From Streptomyces sp. AM 2-1-1 (GTDB taxonomy: Bacteria; Actinomycetota; Actinomycetes; Streptomycetales; Streptomycetaceae): a stretch of DNA of 64,000 bases. The translations under genes and the position numbers were made by a program. Where the stretch lies: contig NZ_CP119147.1 in assembly GCF_029167645.1 (NCBI RefSeq), forward strand, positions 2,418,001-2,482,000. Reading direction: 5' to 3'. Shown here piece by piece: positions 40,876-50,244 of this stretch. The notes under the pieces were generated by a model. That model was not told where the DNA came from. It worked only from the letters and a program-made list of their open reading frames with translations, and did no database searches. The first letter of the stretch is position 1. Every line of letters starts with the position of its first letter.

Positions 40876-43800
40876 ATGCCAGGCATCTCTCACCCCGCTC
40901 CGCCGGGCCCGTTCGCCGTCTTCTTCACCACCTCGGAGAGCCTGGGCCTGAGTACCACCCTGCGCAACGTGGCGGACGTGCTCGCCGAGGGCAATCGCAG
41001 CGTGCTCCTGGTGAACGGGCGGGGGCCCGGCCGGGGCGACAGCGGGCAGGTGCCGGACCCGGTGCCGGGGCAGGTGGCCACCACGGCGCGGACCACCCCC
41101 GACACGCTCACCGGTCTCGCCCGGGACCCGTCGGCGCTCCGCTACGACCACGTGCTCGTGGAGGCGCCGCTGCCGGACGCCCCGGGTGCGGTCCACCCCG
41201 GCGCGCTCGCGGAGTTCGCCGACTCCCTCGTCATCTGCTTCGCGCTCACCGCCTGGTCCATCGACGGGGCCGCCGCCCTCGCCGACGACCTGGACTCCCA
41301 CCGGGGTGGCCGGACCGTCACGATGCTCACCCTCGGCCTCCGCAGCGACATCGGGGTGCGCGACCGGTTGCGGGACGCCCGCGAGCGGGTGCGCCGGAGG
41401 TTCGCCCCGATCGCCCAGGCACGCGGGGAGACCGGGCTGCCGTTCCTGGAGATCCCGTACAACCCGCTCTACATGGACAGCCGCAGCCTCGTCGTGGAGA
41501 GCGAGGTCATCGGCAACGTCACCGGAATGCGTCCCTACTACGAGCGGGTCGCCGACCGGCTCCGCGCCCTCCAGCCCGCCCGGCTCACCGACGTCGTCCT
41601 GGTCCACGCGGCCCGCCACGCGTCCTGGGCCGCCTGGATCGAGGACCGGCTCGCCGACCGGGGCGTACGGACCGAACTGCGCCGGGGCGACACCTACGCG
41701 GGGGAGCGCCCCGCGCCCGGTACGGCGCTGCTCTTCCTCTCCCCGCGCGACGCGGACGACGCCCTGCTGCGGCAGATCGGCGCGCTCTCCCACACCGACG
41801 TGCGGATCGTCCTGGTGGACGAGCCGGTCCCGCACACCGAGGCCGCGCACCACGAGCGGATCGACCTGCGCGACGCCACCGAGGGCGACGCGCTGCGCAT
41901 CCTCTGCACCGCCCTCGGCCTGCCCCCGGGGCCGGACCGCGCGGGACCGGGCGGCGCGCCCTACCCCAGGCTGCCCGAGGTCATCAACATCCCCCCGCGC
42001 AACCGTGAGTTCACCGGTCGGGACGCCGTACTGACCTCGCTGGACGAGGAGTTGTGGGCGGCGGGCCGCGAGGGTGCCTGCCTGGTGCTCCACGGCGCCG
42101 GCGGCTCGGGCACGAGCGAGACCGCCCGCGAGCTGTGCCACCGGATCGGCGCCCGTTACGACCTGGTCTGGTGGGTCCGCGCCTGGGAGGGCGAACGGAT
42201 CCGCCGGGAGCTGCATCAGCTCGCCGGCCGCCTCTCCACGACCGAGGAGCTGACCGGACGCGCCGCCCCCGGGGACGACGACGCCGCCGTCGCCCGGCTG
42301 CTCGCCCGCCTGACCCGCCCCGAAGCGGGTGCGGGACGGTGGCTGATCGTCTACGACGGGGTCACCGACCCGGCCGGACTGCGCGGGCTGCTGCCCGTAC
42401 CGCACGAGCGCGGCCACGTCCTGATCGCCACCCGCCGAGAGCCGGTACCGGAGCCGTCGGCCGGCGCGGGGGGAAGGGGCGCGGACCGGTCCGCGCCGCG
42501 TTTCGTCCCCTTCGCCCTGGCGCCCATGACGCCCGAGGAAGCCCGCGTCCTGCTGGGCGACCACCTCCCCGACATCACCGCCGACCAGGCCCTGCGGGTC
42601 GGCAGCGTCACGGAGTTCGTACCGCAGGCCCTGCGGCTGGCGGCGCACTGCCTGGCGCAGCGGGCCGCCCTGCACCGCGGCGTCGACCACATGGGCCAGG
42701 ACACCGCGAACCGGGCGGCCGTGGACGACCTGCTGACGCTCTACCGCACCCACAAGTCGGAGATGCTCGCCGGGGCGGCGGCGGTCTCCTCCGTCGCCGT
42801 CATGGTGCGGGTGGCGCTGGAGGTCGCGCGGTCCACGCCGGGCGCGGACGCCTGGAAGGCGGAGAACCCGGCCCACGAGCCCCTCGGGTGGCTGCTCGAC
42901 GCCGCGTCGCTCCTCACCGGCCGGGGCATGGGGCTGGAGCTGCTGCGCTCGCCGCGCATCCTGTCCGAACTGGCCCGTGACGACACGGCCGGCCCGTTGC
43001 CCGTCGACCGCTCGGCGCGCGACCGCACCGACGACGCGCACCTGCCCGACGAGCACATGGTCAGCGTCGCCCTCTGGTCGCTGGCCCAGGTCGGCCTGCT
43101 CGAAGTGGACTTCGACCGCAGGCAGCAGCCGCTGGCGCAGCACCACGGGCTGCGCGACCTGATCCGCGCGGGCATGGAGCCCGCCGCACAGCAGCACGTC
43201 GAGTCGGTGCTGCGCACCACCCTCGCCGAGTACGGCCCCGAGAAGAACCAGGACCTGCCCGCCGACTGGGCCCGCGAGGTGTACTCCCTGCGGCTGTGGG
43301 AGGACACCCGCCCCCGGGTGCGCCGCTCGCTGCTGCGCCACCTCCACGCGCTCAGCGGGCGCGGCGAGAACGCCGACCTGGAACGGGTCCTCGACATCGC
43401 TGGCCGGGCCCGGGAGGCCTGGTGGACCGAGGGTGACGAGCAGTCGCCGGAGTACCTGCGGCTGCTCAACCACACCGCCCGCGCCCACCGGATGCGCGGC
43501 GACTACGCCGACGCCCGCCGCCGCTCGCAGGAGGCGCTGCGCGGACACCGGCGGCTGCTGGGCCCCACCCACCCGCGCACGCTGCTCTCCGCCGACTCGC
43601 ACGCGGCGATCCTGCGCGCGCTGGGACGGTTCGACGACGCGCTGATGGAGCTCAGGCCCGCCATGGACGGGATCACCCTGCTGCTCGGCGACAACCACCC
43701 GGCCACCCTGCAGATCGAGCACAACCTCGCCCTCACGGAGGCGCTCACCGGCCGGGTCGCGGCCGCCACGGGCCGGATGCAGAAGCGCTTCCGCTACCGG

Positions 43801-44583
43801 CAGGCGGTCGGCGGCGAGGACGACCCGGTGGCCTGGAACTCGGCCGAGCTGCTCGCCCATCTGTACCGGGCGACCGGGCGGGCCGGCGAGTCGCGGGACC
43901 TGCTGCGCCGCCGTCTGCGGCGGCACGGTGACACCTGGGACATGACCCGCCTCTCGACGGAGGTCGGGCTCGCCGTCAGCGAGCGCCGGCTCGCCGACGC
44001 CCGCCCGGCCAACCTGGACCCCGTGTACGGCTTCGAGATGGCGTACGAGCGCGACCAGCGGGCCCTGCAGCTGTACGTCTCGCGGTTCGGCGCGGAGCGG
44101 CCCGAGACGCTCCGCTGCCGGTTCAGCTTCGCCGCCGACCTGCACGCCCTGAACAAGGTGGACGAGGCCGTGCGGCAGGCCGCGCAGTGCGGTGAGTCGC
44201 TCGCCGCGCGGTACGGCCCGGGGCATCCGTACACCGCGCTGAACCAGGTGCGGCAGGGGGTGTACCTGCGGGCGGCGGGCGAGCCCCGGGAGGCGGCGGA
44301 GCTGGGCCGCGCCGCCCTGGGGCTGCTGGTCGCCAAGGTCGGCGAGGGCCACTTCTGGGTCGCCACCGCCGAGAACTCGCTCGCCGCCACCCTCGCGGCG
44401 GACGGCAGGACCGGGGAGGCCGCGGCCCTCACCCTCCGCGCCCTGCGCCGGCTGCGCGACCTGGGGGTCTCGCACCGCCCGGACGGCCGCCGGGTGCAGG
44501 CCCACCACGCCCGGCTGACGACCGGCGACACGTCCGTGCCGGAGCCCCGGTCGGGATACGACATCGATCTGGAACTGCCCTGA
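40876..44583 (+). CDS. fxsT: FxsT-like large protein: degenerate ParA-like, TIR-like, NB-ARC-like and TPR regions
   Basis: 1235 residues from ATG 40876 (GGAG five bases upstream). Residues 1-~230 resemble the ParA/MinD-like head of FxSxx-system TPR proteins, but the P-loop is FFTTSESLGLSTT (16-28) without the KGGxGR core. Residues ~238-350 read like a TIR-like domain (VLVHAARHASWAAWIEDRL, LLFLSPRDADD). An NB-ARC-type ATPase starts near 371 (NIPPRNREFTGRDAVL), with P-loop GAGGSGTS at 407-414, where Thr413 replaces the Lys. The C-terminal half (about 840-1190) is tetratricopeptide repeats (RRLLGPTHPRTLLSADSHA and similar units). Its job is unknown; it is the usual partner of FxSxx peptides. Both lost lysines suggest ATP is bound weakly or not at all. 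Confidence 0.88.
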   Translation: MPGISHPAPPGPFAVFFTTSESLGLSTTLRNVADVLAEGNRSVLLVNGRGPGRGDSGQVPDPVPGQVATTARTTPDTLTGLARDPSALRYDHVLVEAPLPDAPGAVHPGALAEFADSLVICFALTAWSIDGAAALADDLDSHRGGRTVTMLTLGLRSDIGVRDRLRDARERVRRRFAPIAQARGETGLPFLEIPYNPLYMDSRSLVVESEVIGNVTGMRPYYERVADRLRALQPARLTDVVLVHAARHASWAAWIEDRLADRGVRTELRRGDTYAGERPAPGTALLFLSPRDADDALLRQIGALSHTDVRIVLVDEPVPHTEAAHHERIDLRDATEGDALRILCTALGLPPGPDRAGPGGAPYPRLPEVINIPPRNREFTGRDAVLTSLDEELWAAGREGACLVLHGAGGSGTSETARELCHRIGARYDLVWWVRAWEGERIRRELHQLAGRLSTTEELTGRAAPGDDDAAVARLLARLTRPEAGAGRWLIVYDGVTDPAGLRGLLPVPHERGHVLIATRREPVPEPSAGAGGRGADRSAPRFVPFALAPMTPEEARVLLGDHLPDITADQALRVGSVTEFVPQALRLAAHCLAQRAALHRGVDHMGQDTANRAAVDDLLTLYRTHKSEMLAGAAAVSSVAVMVRVALEVARSTPGADAWKAENPAHEPLGWLLDAASLLTGRGMGLELLRSPRILSELARDDTAGPLPVDRSARDRTDDAHLPDEHMVSVALWSLAQVGLLEVDFDRRQQPLAQHHGLRDLIRAGMEPAAQQHVESVLRTTLAEYGPEKNQDLPADWAREVYSLRLWEDTRPRVRRSLLRHLHALSGRGENADLERVLDIAGRAREAWWTEGDEQSPEYLRLLNHTARAHRMRGDYADARRRSQEALRGHRRLLGPTHPRTLLSADSHAAILRALGRFDDALMELRPAMDGITLLLGDNHPATLQIEHNLALTEALTGRVAAATGRMQKRFRYRQAVGGEDDPVAWNSAELLAHLYRATGRAGESRDLLRRRLRRHGDTWDMTRLSTEVGLAVSERRLADARPANLDPVYGFEMAYERDQRALQLYVSRFGAERPETLRCRFSFAADLHALNKVDEAVRQAAQCGESLAARYGPGHPYTALNQVRQGVYLRAAGEPREAAELGRAALGLLVAKVGEGHFWVATAENSLAATLAADGRTGEAAALTLRALRRLRDLGVSHRPDGRRVQAHHARLTTGDTSVPEPRSGYDIDLELP

Positions 44584-44666
44584 CCGCACGGGCCGCCCCA
44601 GAGCCCCTCCGGCCGCTTCCGGTCACCTCCGGCCGCCGCCGGCCACCGAGCGAAAGGCGAACGCAC

Positions 44667-45761
44667 GTGGCAGCCCCCTCGCATCCCCCGTCGCACCCCC
44701 TCCCGGGCCGACGGACCGACACGCTCCGCGAGTTCCACTGGACCCGGGACCGCCACGGCCGGATCACGGCGCTGTGCGAGGAAGCCGTCGCCGGGCAGCC
44801 GGCCGTCCGCTCGCTGGCCCACTACAGCAGCGGCATCCTCGACTTCGCGGTGTGCGCGGCCGGCCGGTCCCCGTTGAGCGGCCTGATCGCCGAACCCGAC
44901 GAGGAGTTGCAGGACGAGGCACTGCCGGGCAGCCGGCTGCTGCTGTGCACCCAGGACCTCGGTGCGGCGCTCCGCCCGCTGGGGACCGGCGAGTTGATGC
45001 GTACGGTCGTCGCCAACGCGCGCGGCGGCCTGTGGGGCGGCCGGATCAAGCCGGGGGAGTTCCTGGCGGCCCTCACCGACGACCCGCACGGGGTGCGCCC
45101 GATGGACGCGGCCATGAACCGGCTGACCACCCGCATCCGGGTCGATGTCCACTCGCTGCCCGACGAGTTGCCGGGCGGCGCTCCGGAGGCCGGGCCCGTG
45201 CTCCGGGCGGGCGGTTCCCCGGAGTCCTCGCTGCGGGTCGACTTCGGCACGGGGGCCGGCCCGGACACGGGGACCGAGGCACGCCTGCGCGACCTGTGGC
45301 ACCGGCACGTGGACGACGTCGACCTCCAGTACGCGGCGTACTACCGCGACTGGACCCTGGTGTGCGCCGGCGACACCTTCGACTCGCCCGCCCTCGGGCC
45401 GCGCTTCATCGACGTCAGCGTACGCACCCGGCGCACCGCCTACCGGGACCTCTCCCGGGTCCTGCGCGGCCATCTGGCCCGGCTCACCGACGCCCTGCAC
45501 CTGGTCGCCCCGGCGACCGACGGCCACCCGCCGCTGGACCGGCTCGTCCTCGACGTGCAGGAGGGGGCGGTGTACGTCCTCTGGGTCTCACCCCGCGAGT
45601 TCGTCATCGGCGTCACGCTGGACCAGCTCCGGGTCGCCCCGGCCGAGCACCGGCTGCGGCGGCTCGTCCGCGAGGTGCGCGGACTGTCCGGAGGGCGCGG
45701 GATGGACGGGACGGACGGGGTGGGCGAGCCGCGCGACCTCACGGCGCGGCCGGCACGCTGA
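44667..45761 (+). CDS. Protein of unknown function downstream of fxsT
   Basis: 364 residues from GTG 44667 with AAAGG upstream. It lies 83 bases after fxsT in the same direction, and is probably co-transcribed. I recognise no family. It starts with a Pro/Arg-rich tail, then a mixed alpha/beta region. No signal peptide, membrane helix or P-loop is visible. Its 3' end overlaps by 23 bases the convergent NTPase gene, which implies that the two gene sets were fixed together here. Confidence 0.75.
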   Translation: MAAPSHPPSHPLPGRRTDTLREFHWTRDRHGRITALCEEAVAGQPAVRSLAHYSSGILDFAVCAAGRSPLSGLIAEPDEELQDEALPGSRLLLCTQDLGAALRPLGTGELMRTVVANARGGLWGGRIKPGEFLAALTDDPHGVRPMDAAMNRLTTRIRVDVHSLPDELPGGAPEAGPVLRAGGSPESSLRVDFGTGAGPDTGTEARLRDLWHRHVDDVDLQYAAYYRDWTLVCAGDTFDSPALGPRFIDVSVRTRRTAYRDLSRVLRGHLARLTDALHLVAPATDGHPPLDRLVLDVQEGAVYVLWVSPREFVIGVTLDQLRVAPAEHRLRRLVREVRGLSGGRGMDGTDGVGEPRDLTARPAR

Positions 45762-48060
45762 GCGCCCCCCACACCTCCTCCGCGAGCAGCTCGACGGTGC
45801 GGGCGGCGGTCAGCGGGTGCGGGGGCCCGGCGTTGTCCAGCCGGTGCACCGGCAGCACCTCGACCGCGTACGCGTACTCCCGGCAGATCCGGCGCAGTTC
45901 GCCCAGCTGCGCCTCGGTCGGGGCGGCCGGGGACCGGGCGTGGTACCAGTCCGCCACGGCCCGCCGGAAGTCCACCGTGAGGGACCTCACCAGGGTCACG
46001 CAGCCCAGCAGGCCGAGCTCGGCGGGGGTGGTGGCGCCGCGCCGGCCCACCGCCCGGCCGGCCATCCGCCGGCCGGCGGCGTCGAGGACCGCGAGCACGT
46101 CCAGGAAGCTGCTCCTCACGGCCCCCGGAAGCGCCTGGGTACCGGCCTCGTCCTCGGCGGGGCCGCCCGGCCCCGGGAAGTCCGCCGAGGTGCCCGGCGC
46201 GGACCGCTGCGCCGTCGCCCCGGTCCGCGCCTCGGTCGCCAGCTCGGCCATCGCGCGGCTCAACCCGTCCAGCCGGTCGCTCTGCTGGGCGAGGTCACGG
46301 CGCATCCGCTCGCCCAGCCGGTCGAGGTCCTCCTCGCGCCGGCCGTCCACGATCCGGCGTTCGAGCTGCCGCAGCGCCTCGTGCACGCGCCGGGGGAAGT
46401 CGCCCTGCCGGTACACCAGCGGCCGCGACCCGATCACCCGGGCGAGCCGGTCCTGCATGGCGTTGGCCGCCCGCCCGTTGACGACGACCAGCGGCTCGAA
46501 CCGGGCCGGGCTCACCGCGCCGCGCAGCCCCTGCACGTGGGCGGCGACACGTTCGACGTCGTCGGCGACGAGGACGGAACGGGTCAGGATCACCGCGAGG
46601 TGGGCGTTGGTGGCCGGGGCGATCCAGTGCAGCACCTCCTCCGGGACGCCCGCGGGCGACGAGAGCCGGGACGCGACCGGATCGCGGGAGGCGATGCGCC
46701 ACTGGCCGAGCCCCAGTGCCTCGTGCACCTCCGCCTCCACCTGCCGCCGGGAGACCTTCTCGTGCAGCTCGCGCACGGCGCGGAGCGCGTTCTGGGCCGG
46801 CACCTCCCGGACCGCGCCGTCCTCGTCCTCGCTGATCTGCCAGGCCTGCCGGCAGGTCTTGAGCACCTCGCGCGGCACCCCGTCCGTCAGCTCGTGCAGC
46901 AGCCGGAGCGCGTCCGGGCCGAACGGGCCTGAGGCCCGCAGCCCGCGCAGCGGCGGCTCGGCGCTCTCCGCCGTACCGACGTAGGTGTCGACCAGGCGGA
47001 CGGTGAGCTCCTCGCTGAGCCCCGCCGGCCACAGCTGCACCAGCCGCTCGTGCACGCTCGGGCGCAGCGCCTGGAGGCCGCGCGGGGAGACGCAGAAGAC
47101 CAGCAGGCCGCCCCGGCTGGCGAAGATGTTGACCAGGCGTTCGAAGGCGTCCACGAAGACCCGCCCGGTGTCGGCGGGCCAGTCGAGCACCTTCTCCAGC
47201 GAGTCCAGCAGCAGGACGTACGGCTTGCCGACCCTGCCGTGCAGGAACCCCTGGACCGCCAGCGCGTCGAAGACCAGGTCGATGCCGGCCGCCGCACCGG
47301 CCGGGCCGACGGCCCCGGGCTGCGGGCCGATGGACTCCGTGATGCCGCGCTCGCGCAGGGGCTCGGCGGGCTCCATGCCGTTGAGCCACTTCCAGACCAT
47401 GCGGGTGTGCCGGGGGTCCAGCAGCAGGGCCAGCGCGGTGGCGAACCTGCGGTGCTCGGTGACCTCTCCGAGCGTGCCGCGCAGGTCCGCGTGGATCACC
47501 TCGGGGTCGTACCGCAGCGCCGAGACCACCTTGGCCGGGTCGAGCGTGTGGTCGCGCAGCCCCGCCGCGATGTCGTCCAGGTCGCCGAGGCGCGGGTCGG
47601 GGCCCTGCTCGCCGACCCGCCGGGCCGTGACGTAGGCGTAGTAGTCCCGGACCAGGTCCTCGAAGGCGCGGCGGCCCGCGTCGGTGTCCCCGGGGCCGCG
47701 CAGCCGGTCCCGGTACATCCGTCCCATGTCCTGCATCGGCTCGTCCACGATCCAGGTGGCGGGGCGTTCCGGCCGGGCGCCGAGGAGGGCGTAGACCTCG
47801 CGCAGGGCGTGGCTCTTGCCCAGGCCGAAGTGGCCGACCAGGGCGATCGCCCGCCCGCGCCGGCCGCCCGGGGGCCGCTCGGTGAGGTAGTCCTCGACCA
47901 GCTGGGTGAGTTCGTCGATGGTCGGTGTGCGGACGGTGGCGCTCCCCGAGTCCGACGCTTCGACGGGGACGTCCCCGAGGTCCGCCGAGGGACCGAGGCG
48001 GACGACCGGGATCACCGGGAAGGGGTTGCCGCGCCGGCTCTCTCCACTGTCTGGGGCCAC
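45739..48060 (-). CDS. P-loop NTPase (STAND/AAA-like), Fxs-adjacent
   Basis: 773 residues from GTG 48060 with GAGGAG upstream. Walker A is GHFGLGKSH (76-84), and PYVLLLDSLEKVLD is a good Walker B (Asp-Ser-Leu-Glu). An Asp-rich N-terminal tail of about 50 residues precedes it. The region after the core is long and helical (about 400-770) with no recognised repeats. It looks like a regulatory STAND- or AAA-type ATPase. It is followed upstream on the same strand by a second P-loop ATPase gene (48170-49240) 109 bases away. The same two-ATPase arrangement next to FxsT-like proteins is suggestive but I cannot name it. Confidence 0.8.
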   Translation of the reverse strand: MAPDSGESRRGNPFPVIPVVRLGPSADLGDVPVEASDSGSATVRTPTIDELTQLVEDYLTERPPGGRRGRAIALVGHFGLGKSHALREVYALLGARPERPATWIVDEPMQDMGRMYRDRLRGPGDTDAGRRAFEDLVRDYYAYVTARRVGEQGPDPRLGDLDDIAAGLRDHTLDPAKVVSALRYDPEVIHADLRGTLGEVTEHRRFATALALLLDPRHTRMVWKWLNGMEPAEPLRERGITESIGPQPGAVGPAGAAAGIDLVFDALAVQGFLHGRVGKPYVLLLDSLEKVLDWPADTGRVFVDAFERLVNIFASRGGLLVFCVSPRGLQALRPSVHERLVQLWPAGLSEELTVRLVDTYVGTAESAEPPLRGLRASGPFGPDALRLLHELTDGVPREVLKTCRQAWQISEDEDGAVREVPAQNALRAVRELHEKVSRRQVEAEVHEALGLGQWRIASRDPVASRLSSPAGVPEEVLHWIAPATNAHLAVILTRSVLVADDVERVAAHVQGLRGAVSPARFEPLVVVNGRAANAMQDRLARVIGSRPLVYRQGDFPRRVHEALRQLERRIVDGRREEDLDRLGERMRRDLAQQSDRLDGLSRAMAELATEARTGATAQRSAPGTSADFPGPGGPAEDEAGTQALPGAVRSSFLDVLAVLDAAGRRMAGRAVGRRGATTPAELGLLGCVTLVRSLTVDFRRAVADWYHARSPAAPTEAQLGELRRICREYAYAVEVLPVHRLDNAGPPHPLTAARTVELLAEEVWGALSVPAAP

Positions 48061-48169
48061 GATGGCACTCCTCGTGCTTCCGATCGGGGTCTGTCCGGCT
48101 GGTGCGGCGGGCCGGGGCGCGGATGCGCGTGCGGCGGTGCGGGCAGGGGTGCGGGGCGTGGATCCGGTG

Positions 48170-49240
48170 TCAGGGGGCGCGGCCCAGGTCGCTGCGGGTC
48201 CGCCGGCTGTGGGCGCGCACCTGCTCGGCCAGGTCCTCGCCGGTGATCCGTACCGGCCGGCCTGCCCGGGTGTGGGCCTCCGCCGCCGCGTGGAAGATCT
48301 GCCGCAGCTCCCGTACGTCGCCCGGCTGCCAGCGGGCCGCCCGGGCCCGGAGGACCGCTTCCCGGAGGGTCAGGTCGTCCGCCGGGTCGTCGGGGTCGGG
48401 GTGGTCCGAGCGGGCGCTCCGCCCGAACGTCACGGCGTCGTCGGGCTGGAGCGGGCCGAGCGCGAGGTGGGTGAAGGCCCGGTCGGCCGCCAGCTCCCGG
48501 ACCACCTCTCCGGCGGTCTCGCTCGCGCCGTGGCTGACCTCGACGAAGAGCAGGATGCGGCTCTGCGCGTGGCTGAGACAGGTCATGAGGAACTTGCTCC
48601 GCACGCCCGGGTCCTTCCACTCGATGTGCGGGACCACCGCGAGCAGCAGGGCGTTCTCCTCGGCCAGCAGGGCGCTGATCGCGGCGAACGCCTTCGAGGT
48701 GCTCGCGCCGTGCAGCACCGGGTCGACGCCGTCGGCCGTCGGCAGGCCGGTGCGGAGCGCGGCCACGATCTTGTCGCGGATGGTCTCGTTGATCGCCGCC
48801 GTCGACGCGAAGTCGCCGTTGTCGTCGACGCAGATCCCGCGGCCGTCGTTCACGTAGCCGGCGGTCATCGCCACCACGTGCCGCAGCGCCCGGGCCGGCG
48901 GCTCCGCGCGGGCCGCCGCGTTCTCGATGACCTGCTGGGCCCGGTGGATGCAGCGGTGGATCAGCGTGGTCTTGCCCATCCCGACCGGGCCGGTCACCAC
49001 GACCAGGTGCCCCCGGTCCACCTGGGGGCTGACCATGTGAGCGAGCCGTCGCAGGCACTCCTCGAAGAGGTCCAGCTGGTCCCGCGCGTGGTCGACGTCC
49101 ACCCACTGGCCGACGTGGCTCGCGTCGTCCCACGGAACCAGCGGATGGTCGTCCAGGGGAGGGCTGACGAAGCCCGGCATGGTCCGGTCGCTTCCCGGGA
49201 CCCGCACCCCGTAGGGGTTCTCCCGCTCGGATGCCGTCAT
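48170..49240 (-). CDS. P-loop ATPase (AAA-like), coupled to upstream membrane protein
   Basis: 356 residues from ATG 49240 (GGGAGGGG upstream). The start overlaps the stop of the preceding gene as ATGA. Walker A is GPVGMGKTT (84-92); the Walker B position reads RILLFVEVSH, with Glu in place of the usual Asp. The frame stays open upstream for about 930 further codons as antisense of other genes; that extension is not coding. Likely one component of a multi-protein NTPase module with the 773-residue protein and the membrane protein. Confidence 0.8.
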   Translation of the reverse strand: MTASERENPYGVRVPGSDRTMPGFVSPPLDDHPLVPWDDASHVGQWVDVDHARDQLDLFEECLRRLAHMVSPQVDRGHLVVVTGPVGMGKTTLIHRCIHRAQQVIENAAARAEPPARALRHVVAMTAGYVNDGRGICVDDNGDFASTAAINETIRDKIVAALRTGLPTADGVDPVLHGASTSKAFAAISALLAEENALLLAVVPHIEWKDPGVRSKFLMTCLSHAQSRILLFVEVSHGASETAGEVVRELAADRAFTHLALGPLQPDDAVTFGRSARSDHPDPDDPADDLTLREAVLRARAARWQPGDVRELRQIFHAAAEAHTRAGRPVRITGEDLAEQVRAHSRRTRSDLGRAP

Positions 49241-50178
49241 GCGCCCCCTCCCGGCGTACGGCGGGCGAACCGCTCGCGCACGGTACGCCAACGCCAGTGC
49301 ACGGCACGCCGGTCCAGCCCGGCGAGCGCGCCCAGCTCCCTGTCCAGGCGGAGCCGCACGCCGTGCGCCTCCCGGAGGCGCGCCTGCCTGCCGAGAAACC
49401 CGCCGCCGTCCTCGGCGGCGAGCGGCCGGGCCAGCGGCAGCCCTTCGGTCAGCCGCCGCGCCTCCGCCCGCCGCGCGGCGGGGCCGGATATCCGGGCGAG
49501 GGGCGCGGTGAGGGTCTCGCGCGCGGCCAGCACCGCGGCGTGGTCTCCGTACCCCTCGGATTCGTACGCGGCCAGATAAGTCCCCACAGCCGTACGGTAC
49601 GTCAGCTCGCCCAGCGCCAACTGCTGCCTGTTCGCCCGTCTTTCGGCGTTCACCCGCTCCGAGGCCTGGCCGGCGAGGGTGAGCAGGGCGCCGGCCACCA
49701 GCAGGGGCAGCGAGGTGAGGAGCTCCGCCGGCCAGCCCTTCTCCTTCTTCTCCCCGGCGCCTCCCGGCGTCCCGGCGGCCGCCGCCATCAGCGCGGAACA
49801 GGCTCTCGCGAAGTCGTCGCTCCGCGGCCCGCCGGCCCACTCCTCCACCGTGACCGGCCGGTCCGCACCCGCCGGCAGCACCCGGCCGGGCCCGGGGGAA
49901 CGGCGGTCGAGCACACCCAACCGCGTCCCCGCGGCGACGAGTTCGGCCCGGTGCGCCGGGTCCAGACAGTAGACCAGCAGGACGTCGCGCCCGGGGTCCG
50001 TGGACACGGCCCGCAGGACGGAGGCCGCGAAGGCGGAGGATGCGGAGTATTCCGGGGTAGCGGCCGGTGCGGCGTCCGCCGCCGGGGCGAGGAGGAGCGG
50101 CAGGGCCACCGCGACCACCGTCAGCAGTCCGGCTGCGCGGGGTGGTCCCGCCCGCCGCCGCTCGCGCGTCTGCCCCAT
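49237..50178 (-). CDS. Membrane-anchored protein with extracytoplasmic domain, unknown family
   Basis: 313 residues. A signal-peptide-like hydrophobic helix (~16-37) is followed by an external segment (~38-145) that resembles no family I know; a second helix (LLTSLPLLVAGALLTLAGQA, ~152-171) then passes to a cytoplasmic Arg/Ala/Leu-rich helical region (~172-313). The stop overlaps the ATPase start as ATGA, so membrane protein and ATPase are made together. The arrangement suggests a sensor that passes a signal to the ATPases. Confidence 0.72.
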   Translation of the reverse strand: MGQTRERRRAGPPRAAGLLTVVAVALPLLLAPAADAAPAATPEYSASSAFAASVLRAVSTDPGRDVLLVYCLDPAHRAELVAAGTRLGVLDRRSPGPGRVLPAGADRPVTVEEWAGGPRSDDFARACSALMAAAAGTPGGAGEKKEKGWPAELLTSLPLLVAGALLTLAGQASERVNAERRANRQQLALGELTYRTAVGTYLAAYESEGYGDHAAVLAARETLTAPLARISGPAARRAEARRLTEGLPLARPLAAEDGGGFLGRQARLREAHGVRLRLDRELGALAGLDRRAVHWRWRTVRERFARRTPGGGA

Positions 50179-50244
50179 GTGCGTCCTTCCGTCCGCCGGT
50201 CCTCGCGTGCCGGCCGTCGCCGCCCCGGCGGCCGCCGGTCCCGT

